Assembly: GCA_963556145.1 (NCBI GenBank)
Contig: OY744465.1
Location: 5,456,001 to 5,520,000 of the forward strand
Length of the DNA: 64,000 bases
Source: Hygrocybe punicea
Taxonomy: Eukaryota > Basidiomycota > Agaricomycetes > Agaricales > Hygrophoraceae
Direction: 5' to 3'
The position numbers and the translations under genes were made by a program. Below are positions 47,162 through 56,864 of the stretch, piece by piece (the stretch's first letter is position 1; the number at the start of each line of letters is the position of its first letter). The notes beneath the pieces are model-generated. The model had not been told where the DNA came from, ran no database searches, and saw only the letters and a program-made list of their open reading frames with translations.

Positions 47162-48334
47162 CTAGTCTACTCCATGGGGGTCTAAGAACGAGGAGCCCTG
47201 CACCGGGTGAGAAGGAAACTGGGATAATGTGCTAAAAAATGGGAAAATGGTGGCGGAACGGGGAAAGGGACGCGGAAAAAGACGGCACGGAGTCAGTGAA
47301 TGGGTCGTTGGCCATGGGTCGACGCGGGGGGATGTGGGGCCGCCATACGATGCGTGGGCAGGGCCATGAACACGTCCGTTTGGGGTACGGCCATCGTAGT
47401 ACGTCGTGTGGGTGGGGCAATGGGGGATGTGACCTTGGGGCGTGGTGGACGGATTTGCGTCCCTGGGTACGCGGTTGGGGGGGCCGTATCGCGTGGGTAG
47501 GTCGTCGTGGGGGTGCGTAGACGTGTGGGGATTGGGACGTGGGGTCGCGCGTGTGTAGACGGGGTATGGAGGAGCGGGGTGTGCCGTTCGCGTTGGGATG
47601 GGCTGTGGACGCGCGGGGGTGGTCGATGGTGCTGGGAACGGGCGTGTGGGGCCGTGAAACGAGTCGGCGTGGTGCTCGCAGGTGCGTGTATGCCCAGTTC
47701 GTCGTTTGGTCACGCTGGGTGGGGCCGGACGCGTCGTTCGCGTGGGCATGGGCCGTTGGGGCCGTGCTGGTGTTGTACGCGCGAGAAAGTCGACACGGGC
47801 GTGTTGCGCTGGGCCCATGGGATCGAGGAAACAGGTGCCGACGCGGGCGAGGTGTGCCAGTCGACTTGGTGACGTGGCAGTTGGGCGACGCGGTAAGGGA
47901 TGGTTGGGGGTGGAAACGGAGAGGGTGAGGACGAGGGAAGTGGTGACGGGGCGGCTCGTAGGGTTGCTGTATGAACACGGGGGTGCCGTGAGTGTCTGCG
48001 TGTTGAGTAGCGTACCTGTGGGAGTCCGAATGTAAAATGGGAGGTCGAAGACGGGGACGGTGAGGTCGAGGGCGCGTCTTGCTGCGCGACGGCGTTGTTG
48101 GATTCGTCGTCCGGCTCGGCAGCCTCGTGGGGGTCTTGTAAGGAGCGTGGGGTGCCGTGGTTGGGCGTGGTTGGTTGGGTTTTTGGTGGGCGAAGCTGGT
48201 GACGTGGCTGCGCGAGGTGGCTGTGCGGAATGTTGAGGTTGCGCGAAAAGTCGTGAGGATGGTCGCGGGGCGTGTAGCAGGATGCGGACGAAGCGCTTGG
48301 GCATTCGGAGACTGTTTTTGGTAGGGTTTTGCAT
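47162..48334 (-). CDS. 390-codon Pro/Thr/Arg/His-rich open frame inside the TRIM-like element
   Basis: ATG at 48334, stop at 47162. It fills almost the whole interior between primer-binding site (about 120 bp upstream) and purine tract (about 125 bp downstream), the place of gag. The translation is low-complexity (RTPTGTLLNTQTLTAPP, RPMPTRTTRPAPPSVTKRRT) with no zinc knuckle or capsid motif. The sense strand is C-rich and poor in A, so stops are rare by composition; a second long frame overlaps (47232-47978). Coding is therefore unproven. Confidence 0.3.
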   Translation of the reverse strand: MQNPTKNSLRMPKRFVRILLHAPRPSSRLFAQPQHSAQPPRAATSPASPTKNPTNHAQPRHPTLLTRPPRGCRAGRRIQQRRRAARRALDLTVPVFDLPFYIRTPTGTLLNTQTLTAPPCSYSNPTSRPVTTSLVLTLSVSTPNHPLPRRPTATSPSRLAHLARVGTCFLDPMGPAQHARVDFLARTTPARPQRPMPTRTTRPAPPSVTKRRTGHTRTCEHHADSFHGPTRPFPAPSTTPARPQPIPTRTAHPAPPYPVYTRATPRPNPHTSTHPHDDLPTRYGPPNRVPRDANPSTTPQGHIPHCPTHTTYYDGRTPNGRVHGPAHASYGGPTSPRVDPWPTTHSLTPCRLFPRPFPRSATIFPFFSTLSQFPSHPVQGSSFLDPHGVD

Positions 48335-48482
48335 GGGTTTGCTGCGTGGAATCGCGCGGGTGGGCTCTCGGGGTGTTCTCTGTGCTCGAAGATGTGTTGC
48401 TCTGTACTGAAAATTGATATATGAGTGGAATGGGGTGGTCTCGTCTAGCTGCGTGGGTCGAATCGCGCTCTCATCACCACGA

Positions 48483-48629
48483 TGGAGTGGTCCCGAGGGA
48501 CCTCTCGGGATCAGGGACGGAATCGCACGGAAAGGTCAAGGTGGATGGGATAGAAGTCTGTCTACTACATCCAGAACTGGCTACTGACTAAGGTCCAGGT
48601 CACGTGACATGACAGGCACCACTACTACA
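48483..48629 (-). repeat. 5' LTR of the TRIM-like element
   Basis: 147 bp, followed in minus sense by the primer-binding site. Confidence 0.9.
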
Positions 48630-50160
48630 ACGGTAACTGTTGGTATGGCCAAATGTCGCCTTCTTGAATCTGCCATATTTCGCCAATGCATTTGGGTTGA
48701 AAATCAACATGGTGTGAACCGGGTTCTTGCAGTCTTCGATCATGTTGAATGGCCTTGCATCGGAGATGAGATTTGCAAAGGAGATGGCTGAGGTTGGGTA
48801 CATTGTGCATGCAATGGAGACGGTATTCACTATTGGTAATTTAGAGTATGGAACAGTAGCGTATGATTGAATACATACTAAGTGATTTCACAACTTTTTT
48901 AGATGGAGCTTTTTGAGCTTGGAGTGCTTGTCGGACTGCACTGGCACTTGGCGAGGTTGGCGCTATCGCTGGCCGTTTAGAAACAATGCTGGTGAATGAT
49001 GAGGGGCTCCTTGGCTACCAAAAGCTTAGCATTAGAAGCCGACTAGTCTATTGACACTGAATTGTCTCACAGAAAGTTGACGCTTTTGAGCACTGGGTGG
49101 CCTAGCATATTGATTGCTATCATCCTCTCCTTGTTTGTGTAGCGACAACTCTGACTGGTGATTGCCATCTGGGGGGGTGGAAGGAGCGCGATTCTAATGC
49201 TGGCAGTTGATGCATTGAGTTATCAGGCAAGTCTGAACAACTTATGAGAACAAACCTGAATGGCCGCGTCATTTGCTTCAAGTGCCTCAAGATGCATTAA
49301 AATCTCTTGATACTTGTCATGCTCCAGCTCAAGATACACTTCAACACCTTTTCCAGCATGAAATTGAACATGTCTCGCCTCCTTTTGGTACAAAAAACTT
49401 GTGTGCGATAGCATCAACATCTGAGGCTCCCAGAAGTGGCACCATCTCCACCCAATCCTTGTTGCGAAGTCGGACATCCTTTATTGAGATAATAGCATTC
49501 TTGGACCACTTTAGAAAGAGAGGATGAAGCGTCAAGAAGGTGATGTTCTTGAGGTCATGAACTCCAATATGAACAGGGACATTATTGATGGTTTCTGAAA
49601 TATTCTATCAAAAATGTCAGCAGAATAAGGAAAAGATGATGCTCGACAGCCTTACAGATACTATGGATGGATTTTTGAGACCAGGCCTCAGTAACATCAT
49701 TGTTGCTTTGATGATTACTAGCTCATGGTTGTTGGATGCATATGCATGTTTTGCAAAAAAGTCCCGCATCTCATCGTACCTTTGATGCGCTTCTTGATAT
49801 CCTGAGTGTGTTGAACCCTGAACAAAAAAATCTGGTATATTCAAGCTTGGTGAGAGTTGACCCGGTGTGAATATTCTTGGGCCACCAGTTGCTGATGGTT
49901 GTCCAGTGTTACATTTTGGCCATGGCTGTTGTAAAATGGTGCTGTTTAGTGGTACTGGTGGAGGAAGCATCTGACAGTGTGGAGGGACGGAGGCTGGTCA
50001 AGAACTCAGAAAGGAATCGAGTGATGGTAGTGATGATAATCGCTACAACACGAGGTCTGTGCTACTAAAGGAACTGAACCGTGGGAATCCTAATCATGTG
50101 ACTGCCCAGGCACATCTACTACAAGTGCCCCCCCTTCTTTAGTGATGCCCTCGTCGCTAC

Positions 50161-50804
50161 TAGGGCAGGTCAAGGGTATGCAATACCCCCAGGGGTTAAG
50201 AGTACAGGTACCACGGGTTAAGGGTACGAGTCCAGCCTCAGAATACCTGCAGAACCCACGCGGGTATGGGCTGTATTTTTTTTGGGAGAAGAAACATCAA
50301 AAACTCAATTTTTGGGGTATTGTTCGCTATTTTTGAGGGATATAATGAGAATCATTGCTTGTAAAAATATGTAAAAATGCTCTCAACACTCCCCACAGTA
50401 TTCTGAACATTGTGCCCCTTTACACTAAAGGGATCCGACCGGTATTCCGTCCACAATAACCATAAAAACCACCAAAAACAGGTAAAAATGGGGTATTTTG
50501 CATGTTTTTGAGGGATATAATGAGAATCATTGCTTGTAAAAATATGTAAAAATGCTCTCAACACTCCCCACAGTATTCTAAACATTGTGTTCCTTTACAC
50601 TAAAGGGATCCGGCCAGTATTCTGTCCACAATAACCATAAAAACCACCAAAAACAGGTAAAAATGGGGTATTTTGCATGTTTCTTCCTGTACCCCTGCAA
50701 AACCCGTGCCATACCCGTACTTTTGGCCTCGGGTACGTACCCGTGACGGGTACGGGTCCGAGTACAGCCCCAGAGCACTGCGGGTGTACCCCTGACTGGC
50801 CATA
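50161..50804. mobile_element. hAT-like MITE (644 bp)
   Basis: Flanked by the 8-bp direct duplication GTCGCTAC (50153-50160 and 50805-50812), the hAT signature. Terminal inverted repeats are TAGGGCAGGTCAAGGGTA and TATGGCCAGTCAGGGGTA (imperfect). The subterminal regions are rich in GGGTACGGGTA-type motifs. No transposase. Confidence 0.88.
50337..50686. repeat. 175-bp tandem duplication inside the MITE
   Basis: 50337-50511 and 50512-50686 (from GGGATATAATGAGAATCATT) are near-identical tandem copies. Confidence 0.9.
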
Positions 50805-52313
50805 GTCGCTACCAGCAAAGCAAGGCTCCATGGTCGCCCCTGCAGAGTCGTCCGAGAGAGGGTCCTCAGTGTCACTGGTCTCCAACTCCATCGGCTCCTC
50901 ATCCCCTCTGTGGGCTGTCCGTGCCAGCCTCATGACTTCGTCTTGTGCCATCCTGGTGCCATCTTTGGGCTCAAATAGCCTGAGTCGTCTGGTGTTGAAG
51001 CTGCCACTAAGGAAGGTACCGTCGAGGGTTTCTAAGGTATATGAGTTGCGGATGTGTGTCACAACGCGGCGAGGGGGAGACCAAAATGGCACAAGTTTGC
51101 GTTCACTAGCAAAAACATTGATCAGATCACTGCGGTATACCTGAACAAGTTGGCTGGGTTTAAAGGTGACTTCTCTTGGGGCCTGACTAAGGACTTTCGC
51201 GTCAAAGATAGCCTTCCGGCGAGCCGCGTGGTCTACCATGCAGGACCAGCCGTCCAGCCACTGTTGGTCAGCATATGCCATGTGAATCACGACGTCGGTC
51301 TCGGAAGCCAGGGGGATCGTTGTTGGGTCCTCGGTGGTTGGTGTGCCTATGGGGAGTGCGAAGAGCAGTTCATTGGGGGAGAACTTGGATGAGGGTAGTA
51401 TGTGATCGGATAGGGCCTTCATGGCCGCGTTGAGATGGTCAGGCCAGTTTTTCGGAATGTCTTTTGTCGCCATCTGGTCGTAGTCGTCCTCACTGAGGCC
51501 AGGGGCGCATAGGTGTTTGAGGGTGTTCAATAGAATCTTGTTGTAGCCTTTGATGAGGCCGTTGATCCAAGGGGAGTATGCGGCTACAACGTGATGTTTA
51601 GTACCCATGTCAGCGCAGCAGTCACACACAGTGTCACAGTTGAAGTGAGAGCCGCCGTCGGACATGAAGATGTCTGGGGCCATGAACGTGTTGGCAATGC
51701 GGTTGAGGCTGTCAACCGTTGTCTTCCCAGAGGCCAACTTGGCCTTAAAGGCGAACGGCTTCCTGGAGAAGACGTCAGCGTCTAGTCCAATCTTCGAGAA
51801 CCCACCTTTTCCGAGGGGCATGGACATATAGTCCCCTACAAGGAGTTCGAAAGGCCTACGGCGTATGATAGGCTGTAGTCGGGCGTGTAGATGAGTGTTG
51901 CCGAAATTTTTGCACCGGCCACATTCGCGGATGGCCACAGTCACGGAGGCATCGAGGAATGGGCTGAAGATCCGGTCGAGCAACTGCATCTTGATGACGT
52001 CGCGGCCCATGTGCGTCTTGGCATGTTTCACCCTGGCCAGTTCCGTGGCTTTGGCCTTGGTGACACATTCCCGGCGGGAGACGGCTCGTGCAATAGTGGC
52101 ACCTCCAATCCTCCATAGATGGCCGTCGTTGATCAGAAAGTCCTTGGCCTGGTGGGCTGCGCATCTGCGGTCTCGTTCGGTCGCATCCTGTGGGATACCG
52201 AGCAGCGCATCTATCATGTCCAGGAACACGCGCTTGGCCTGAAAGCGGGCGTGCAGGGATGAGTGTAGGTTGTCCGAGGACTCTCCCACTGCGAACAGGT
52301 TGAAGGCCAGTCC

Positions 52314-54513
52314 TCATGACACCTCCCAGTCTGGGAGGACTGTCCAGTCACTGCCGTCCGTCGGTACCCAGGGCAGTTCTTCGTCCCTCCGGCTGAGCGC
52401 ATCGCCTACGAAGTCGATTTTACCTGCGATGTGCCGGACACTAACGATCTGATGAGCGAGCACGCCGTCACGCCAACATGCGTGAGTGGTGCTAAGGTCG
52501 GTGCTAAGCAGGACGTCGCGGAGGGCCTGGCAGTCCGTCTCCAACTCGACCAGAAAGCCCCATATGATGTCGTCGAACTTGTCGAGGCTGAACTTGAAGG
52601 CCACGAACTCCAGCAGGAAGGGTTTGTAGTGCTCTTCGGCCGGGGAAGTGCGTTTGGAGGCGTACGCTATGGGGTGTAGTTCTGTGACGACTTTGCCGCC
52701 TGCTCTTGTTACGGCGATGCGCTGGGCCAGGACGGCCCCAAAGCCTTCCTTGCAACCGTCAGACATGACTATGAACGGGGTTCCGTCGAACCGGGGGGCA
52801 ATGAGGACGGGTGAGGATGTCAGGACCACTTTCAGGTCGAGGAAGCACTTTTGGTGCCTCTTGGTCCACACATCGGCCAGCTTGACGTTGCGCAACGCTG
52901 CACGGTAGGCGGATTTCCCGGCGTTCTTCGGGACGTCCATGGACCACAGTAAGTCGGATAACGGCTGGGCCAACGTGGCATAGCCGCGGATGAGGTCTCT
53001 GAAATATCCGGTCAGTCTGAGGAAGCTGGACAGCGCGAGCAGGTTGGGGGGTGGTCGCCAGTTGACCACCGCGGTCAGTTTGGCTTCGTTGGCTTGGACT
53101 CCGTTGGGCCCCACCTTGGACCCTGTGAAGACCATCTCCGTCATGAAGAACTTTGACTTTTTTGCTGAGAGCGACAGGCCCGTTTCGCAGACGCGTTGGA
53201 AAAAGCGTCTGGTGCGGTCCATCATGTCGTCGAACTCGTCGCCTGCCATGCCACCGTTGTCCACGAAGAGCTTGAGTTGAAGCGCCAGAAGTATGTTGCC
53301 TAACTTCTCGGCGGTTACGTGTGCGAATGTTGATGGTGTGCCTGTGAGGCCAAAGGGCATACGCTTCTGAGTGAAGATCCCACGGCCCTCGATGTAAAAG
53401 GCCAGATACGGCCTGCTCTCCTCTGGGATGACCACGGCGTAGAAGCCGGATGCAAAGTCGAAACCGTGGACCCATCTATGTCCACTCAGGCAGCATTGTT
53501 TCGACCGGACGTTGCCTTGCGGCATGGGGAATACGCGGGTCACATTGTTTAGGGCGTTGTAGTTCTGGCAAAAGCACCAGGTCTGGGGCTTTGGTGGTTT
53601 GGCCGGGGTGTCTGGCTGCAGGGGTCGAGGGCTGAGATCGTGTGCAGGTGGGTAGCCGTGAGCGGCGCATTCTTCATTGACTCTGTGGCGGAGCTCGTCC
53701 AGGAGTAGGCCGGGGTTATTGTGAACCTTCTGACCCAGTGTGATGGGTGACACGCATTTTACATCCTCAGGGCGTATAGGCTCTGATGTTGCTTTCGAGT
53801 AGTGTGTCAATGGTTTTGTGCAGGAACTCGCGCTGTGGCGGGGTGAGGGGTCGCTGTCTTGGTATATGTTTGGGGAACGACGTGTCGTCTGGTATGTGTA
53901 TGCGATGCTCTGCACCCAGCATGGCATTGACTTCGCCTACGGATAGGGCAAAACAGTCAGCGTATTCAGTAATTAGGGCACGCAACTTTGCGATCTGATC
54001 CTCGGACAAGTCCAGACCTATTGTGACCTGGGCCAGTATCTCGGCTACCCTCGCCGGCTTAAACAGGTCTGTTTTCTGGGTGAAAATAGAGTGGTCTGCA
54101 TCGATGTCAACCTCCGGTTGGGCGTCTCCGGCATCCTCATCATCAACGTGGCCTCCATCATCGTCCATGGTCCATACGGGCATGGCGTGTGTGTGTGGTT
54201 GTTCGTTGTTGGTCCAGGACTGATGTCCGTTGTGTGCTGCCGGTTGGGGCTTCGCTGTGCGTCGCAGACAATGCCATGTGTGTCTTCCTTTTCGGCAGGG
54301 CTTGTGGTGTCTGGGTGCGGTTACGTCGGCATCGGCTGTGTCAGCGGGGCTAGTCATGTTTAGCGGGGTTTCTGCTGAGCTAGGTTCTTTGGGGTCGTCA
54401 GCACCCAAGGTGTTGCAAAGTGTCGTGTCTGGGAGGCCTGCGAGCTTGGCGAACGGGTTCGGGGTGTCAAAGGACGGTGTCGGTTTTGTCCATGACTCCT
54501 TTTTTTTGGCCAC
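52314..54513 (-). pseudogene. Ty3-type reverse transcriptase / RNase H part of pol, two disabling changes
   Basis: Upstream frame 53767-54513 (DTPNPFAKLAGL, KLRALITEYADCFALSVGEV, IPRQRPLTPPQREFLHKTID) and downstream frame 52314 to about 53780 (PEDVKCVSPITLGQK, CFCQNYNALNNVTRVFPMPQ, KRMPFGLTGTPSTFAHVTAE) belong together and are offset by one small indel near 53780. The RT active site reads LFVDNGG where FVDDGG is expected: the second catalytic Asp is Asn. RNase H follows (VMSDGCKEGFGAVLAQ, ELETDCQALRDVLL, VRHIAGKIDFVGDALSR). It ends at TGA 52314-52316, which lies in frame with the integrase part (VS-stop-GLAFNLFAVGESSDN). Confidence 0.88.
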
Positions 54514-54530
54514 ACCACCACAGCCACGAA

Positions 54531-55613
54531 TTTTTCACTCGATTCTCAGCCTTACAAATGCTCACATTACCCCTAGCACCCTTGTTCAGCCCAGTAGGGC
54601 CCACATCGCCTGCGTTGCCACAAAAACGCAGCCGCAACCCTTTTTGAACAGCCCCAGGCCGTGTCACCTCGTTCGCGCCCCATTGTGCACCATTCTCAGG
54701 TCCAGGACGACCCCCCACTGACTTTGTTCAATGTTTTATGGCCCCACCTTACCCCACATCACTTCGAAAGCACGGTTGACGTCCATTTTTTGACACCCAA
54801 CAACCCACCACATTGTGCCATGTCACATTTTTGACACCCCCATTTTTCATTTCATTTTTGTTTTCTTTTGTCATTCCCAGCCCCAGGCAGGCTCAACCAA
54901 CTCCATGGACCCTTGTTTGACGTACAGAGCCTCGTGCTCACCTATGCCACCCCAAATCCACGGTCGCAGACCCTTTTGGTCACACCACGGATCTGTTGCG
55001 CCCCCCCATTGGACCCCCGTTCTTTCATGTACCTCAGCCCCACATGGACCCATTCAACCTCCCGTGCCCTCATTCCACTGGCCAGGACCCCCCATTCCCC
55101 ATCATTGTGCCAAACAAGCCCCCACCATCGTTTTCAGACACCCGGGCCACACGTCACATCACCATCGCACCACCCCATTCTGCCAACATACCCAGCCCCA
55201 GATCGGCTCATGAAGCTTGCCGCACACCTGCTCGCACATAGCTCGCCGCACCCATGCTTGATGCCATGGAGCACCCCGCTCAACCAGCCCACCGCTTTCC
55301 AGGCCCCCATCCTTTGCTGCACCGCCAATTCGTGGCCCCCATGTTTTGCATCTCCGGCCCTTGCAGCTTCGCGAGGCCCCCTGCAGGCTGCAGCCTTGCA
55401 ACTGCTTCCCAGAGTTCTACGTGAAGAGATTCCTCAACGCTGGCACCCACTCTAGTGCCCCAGTATATATTCTCTTGTTCCCTTGGTTCTTTTTTTCAGC
55501 TTCCCACTGCTCTCCCTCGACCCGGTTTCACTCATCCCATTTGAACACTGTCTACACACTGCCCCACAACATCATCCCATATCTATTTACCTATGCGTAA
55601 CCACCCAGCCTAT
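54531..55613. other. C-rich (+) block, Pro/His/Ser-rich open frames, unidentified
   Basis: The plus strand is strongly C-rich. 54868-55455 is open for 195 codons and gives a Pro/His/Ser/Thr-rich product without domains. A TATA-like AGTATATATTC lies at about 55462. It may be the interior or LTR of another non-autonomous element of the type seen at 46874-48629. Not called as a gene. Confidence 0.35.
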
Positions 55614-56864
55614 TCATGGACTATGAGAACCCACACCCTGCGCCACGATTGGTTTCGGAGGACAATATTGTCCCGCTTCACGATATAAGGCCTTGACTGC
55701 GACTTGGGGCATTCTGAGGGACTGGGAGTTGTACCCCCCCCCCTTCCAGATTTTGGGTTTATTGCACCCTTTCAGGACGACGAAGCTTGAAGTTTTTTCT
55801 GGGGTCTTAGTGGCTGTTAGGCTTTGTTGATCAGAGTACTGCATATGGTGATAATTTATGTTTTTAGATTATTTAAATGCTACGGGAAGTCACCCAGTGG
55901 CTACATTTTAACGCGGACAGGTGAAATTCTCATGTAACATTATAATTGTCCTATATGGAGGCCATGTCCTCCCCTGGATTAGGCGAGCACTTCTCAGGGA
56001 AAATTTGGTCATTTCAAGGGTGATAAAGTGGCCAAATACGGCACTCCCTGATCCCAGGGTTATTCCACCAAAAGAGAATATTTAAGAATAATAAGAAAAT
56101 TTTGCGCATAAAAATTGCTACACAAAATTTAACACTATACCTAAATACAACAGAAATTTATTGTTAGTGGAGGCACATCAGATGCAAGGTTCAGTCACTT
56201 CAGCTAACTGCTGTGGGGGTCGGAGAAGACAGAATCTGGGAGCCAAACATCCAATCTTCAATCCGAATTCAGCAATACCACCCTGACCCAATCAGACGGT
56301 CAGATCTATCAAGGCCCTGTGATCCGGTACTCACAGATTGTTCCCTGACAAGCATGGGAGAAGTGTGGCTCGTCACCTCATTGTTGCAGTGCTGAAAGTG
56401 GATGAATCCATGCGATTAGTGTATGAATCTTGTAGATATATATGATACCTAACTTACAGATGTCATATGAATAGCACTGAATAGAATCGGAACTGCCAGC
56501 AAGGTGGTTCTCCGGTTACAGACAAGACGATGTTCCGAGGTAACAATAGCATTAATTATGTGGGCTTCATTGAGATTGATCTTGTAACAAAATCTGCGAA
56601 CGCTTGTTCTCAGTGCAGTTTTTTATTCATATGTAATAGATGTGATGCACACACTCCAGCTGTTTTACACCAATGACATGAGAGTGGATGACGAAGGCTC
56701 AGTTCCAAGTCACCGTCACCTAGTTTTTGATGTTATGAGGTGATTAAATAGTCGGTCTAACGGTGACGTGGAAAAAGAGTGCCCCTAATAAAACTCCTTT
56801 CCAAATTCCCTCCACTAATCTCCACCTCGTTGTCCTTCCCTTATTCATTCCTGACACTGAGGAG
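55614..56864. other. no gene identified
   Basis: Contains short frames only (for example plus MDYENPHPAPRLVSEDNI near 55616). The right part is probably upstream sequence of the transposase-like gene. No terminal inverted repeat was found by eye. Confidence 0.45.

Larger units (their letters stand above)
46874..48629 (-). mobile_element. short non-autonomous LTR retroelement (TRIM-like)
   Basis: 1756 bp with 147-bp LTRs (46874-47020 and 48483-48629), minus orientation, LTR ends TGTAGTAG...CCACTCCA. They differ at two sites, both CpG transitions. Target duplication ACGG (46870-46873 and 48630-48633). Primer-binding site: plus strand 48456-48479 reads as a tRNA 3' end (TCGAATCGCGCTCTCATCACCA), 3 nt from the 5' LTR. 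A purine tract (minus AGAGAGGAGGGGCAC) borders the 3' LTR at about 47021-47036. No reverse transcriptase. The interior is a single C-rich open frame. Confidence 0.9.
46070..50010 (-). pseudogene. alpha-type (MHCK/EF2K) protein kinase gene, split by a short LTR element
   Basis: Read on the minus strand. N-terminal parts occur at 49617-49970 (HSGYQEAHQRYDEMRDFF), 49223-49535 (KDWVEMVPLLGASD, KFFVPKGG, VEVYLELEHDKYQE) and 48634-48830 (FNMIEDCKNPVHTMLIFNP, YGRFKKATFGHT). The element 46874-48629 follows, and then the catalytic core 46430-46869 (SSEINCLRWAAALMDLVYDF, MIEEVIDEVVDGEFVKYIG, FCQHVQYLKMKSLAFVGDFQ), GGKHLLTNPQI around 46350, and the zinc-binding HTCNEFCTFFGL around 46150. Removing the element and one ACGG copy keeps the frame. 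Further defects: TAG after CIKQC and TAA after DMHFV. Alpha-kinases are large families in mushrooms. The order and motifs make the family secure; the gene is dead. Confidence 0.8.
50090..52313 (-). pseudogene. Ty3-type integrase and C-terminal part of pol
   Basis: In frame with the RT part, separated by TGA 52314-52316. The HHCC finger is HAKTHMGRDVI ... CGRCKNFG. The core has LLVGDYMSMPLGKGGF (Asp), DIFMSDGGSHFNC (Asp), and YSPWINGLIKGYNK, where related elements have Glu in GLVEG; here it is Lys, so the catalytic triad is broken. A chromo-like tail follows (FKPSQLVQVYRSDL, RNSYTLETLDG). The MITE at 50161-50804 splits the last codons; without it the frame would end GITKEGGALVVDVPGQSHD at 50090, inside the LTR start. 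Confidence 0.85.
50041..54530 (-). mobile_element. Ty3/gypsy-type retrotransposon, 5'-truncated
   Basis: Minus-strand pol (RT, RNase H, integrase) with a purine tract (minus AAAGAAGGGGGGGCAC, at about 50124-50140) and the start of a 3' LTR (TGTAGTAGATGTGCCTG from 50123). The tract and LTR start resemble those of the TRIM-like element. No 5' LTR, gag or protease is visible: homology begins at about 54530, next to a C-rich (+) block. Confidence 0.88.
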
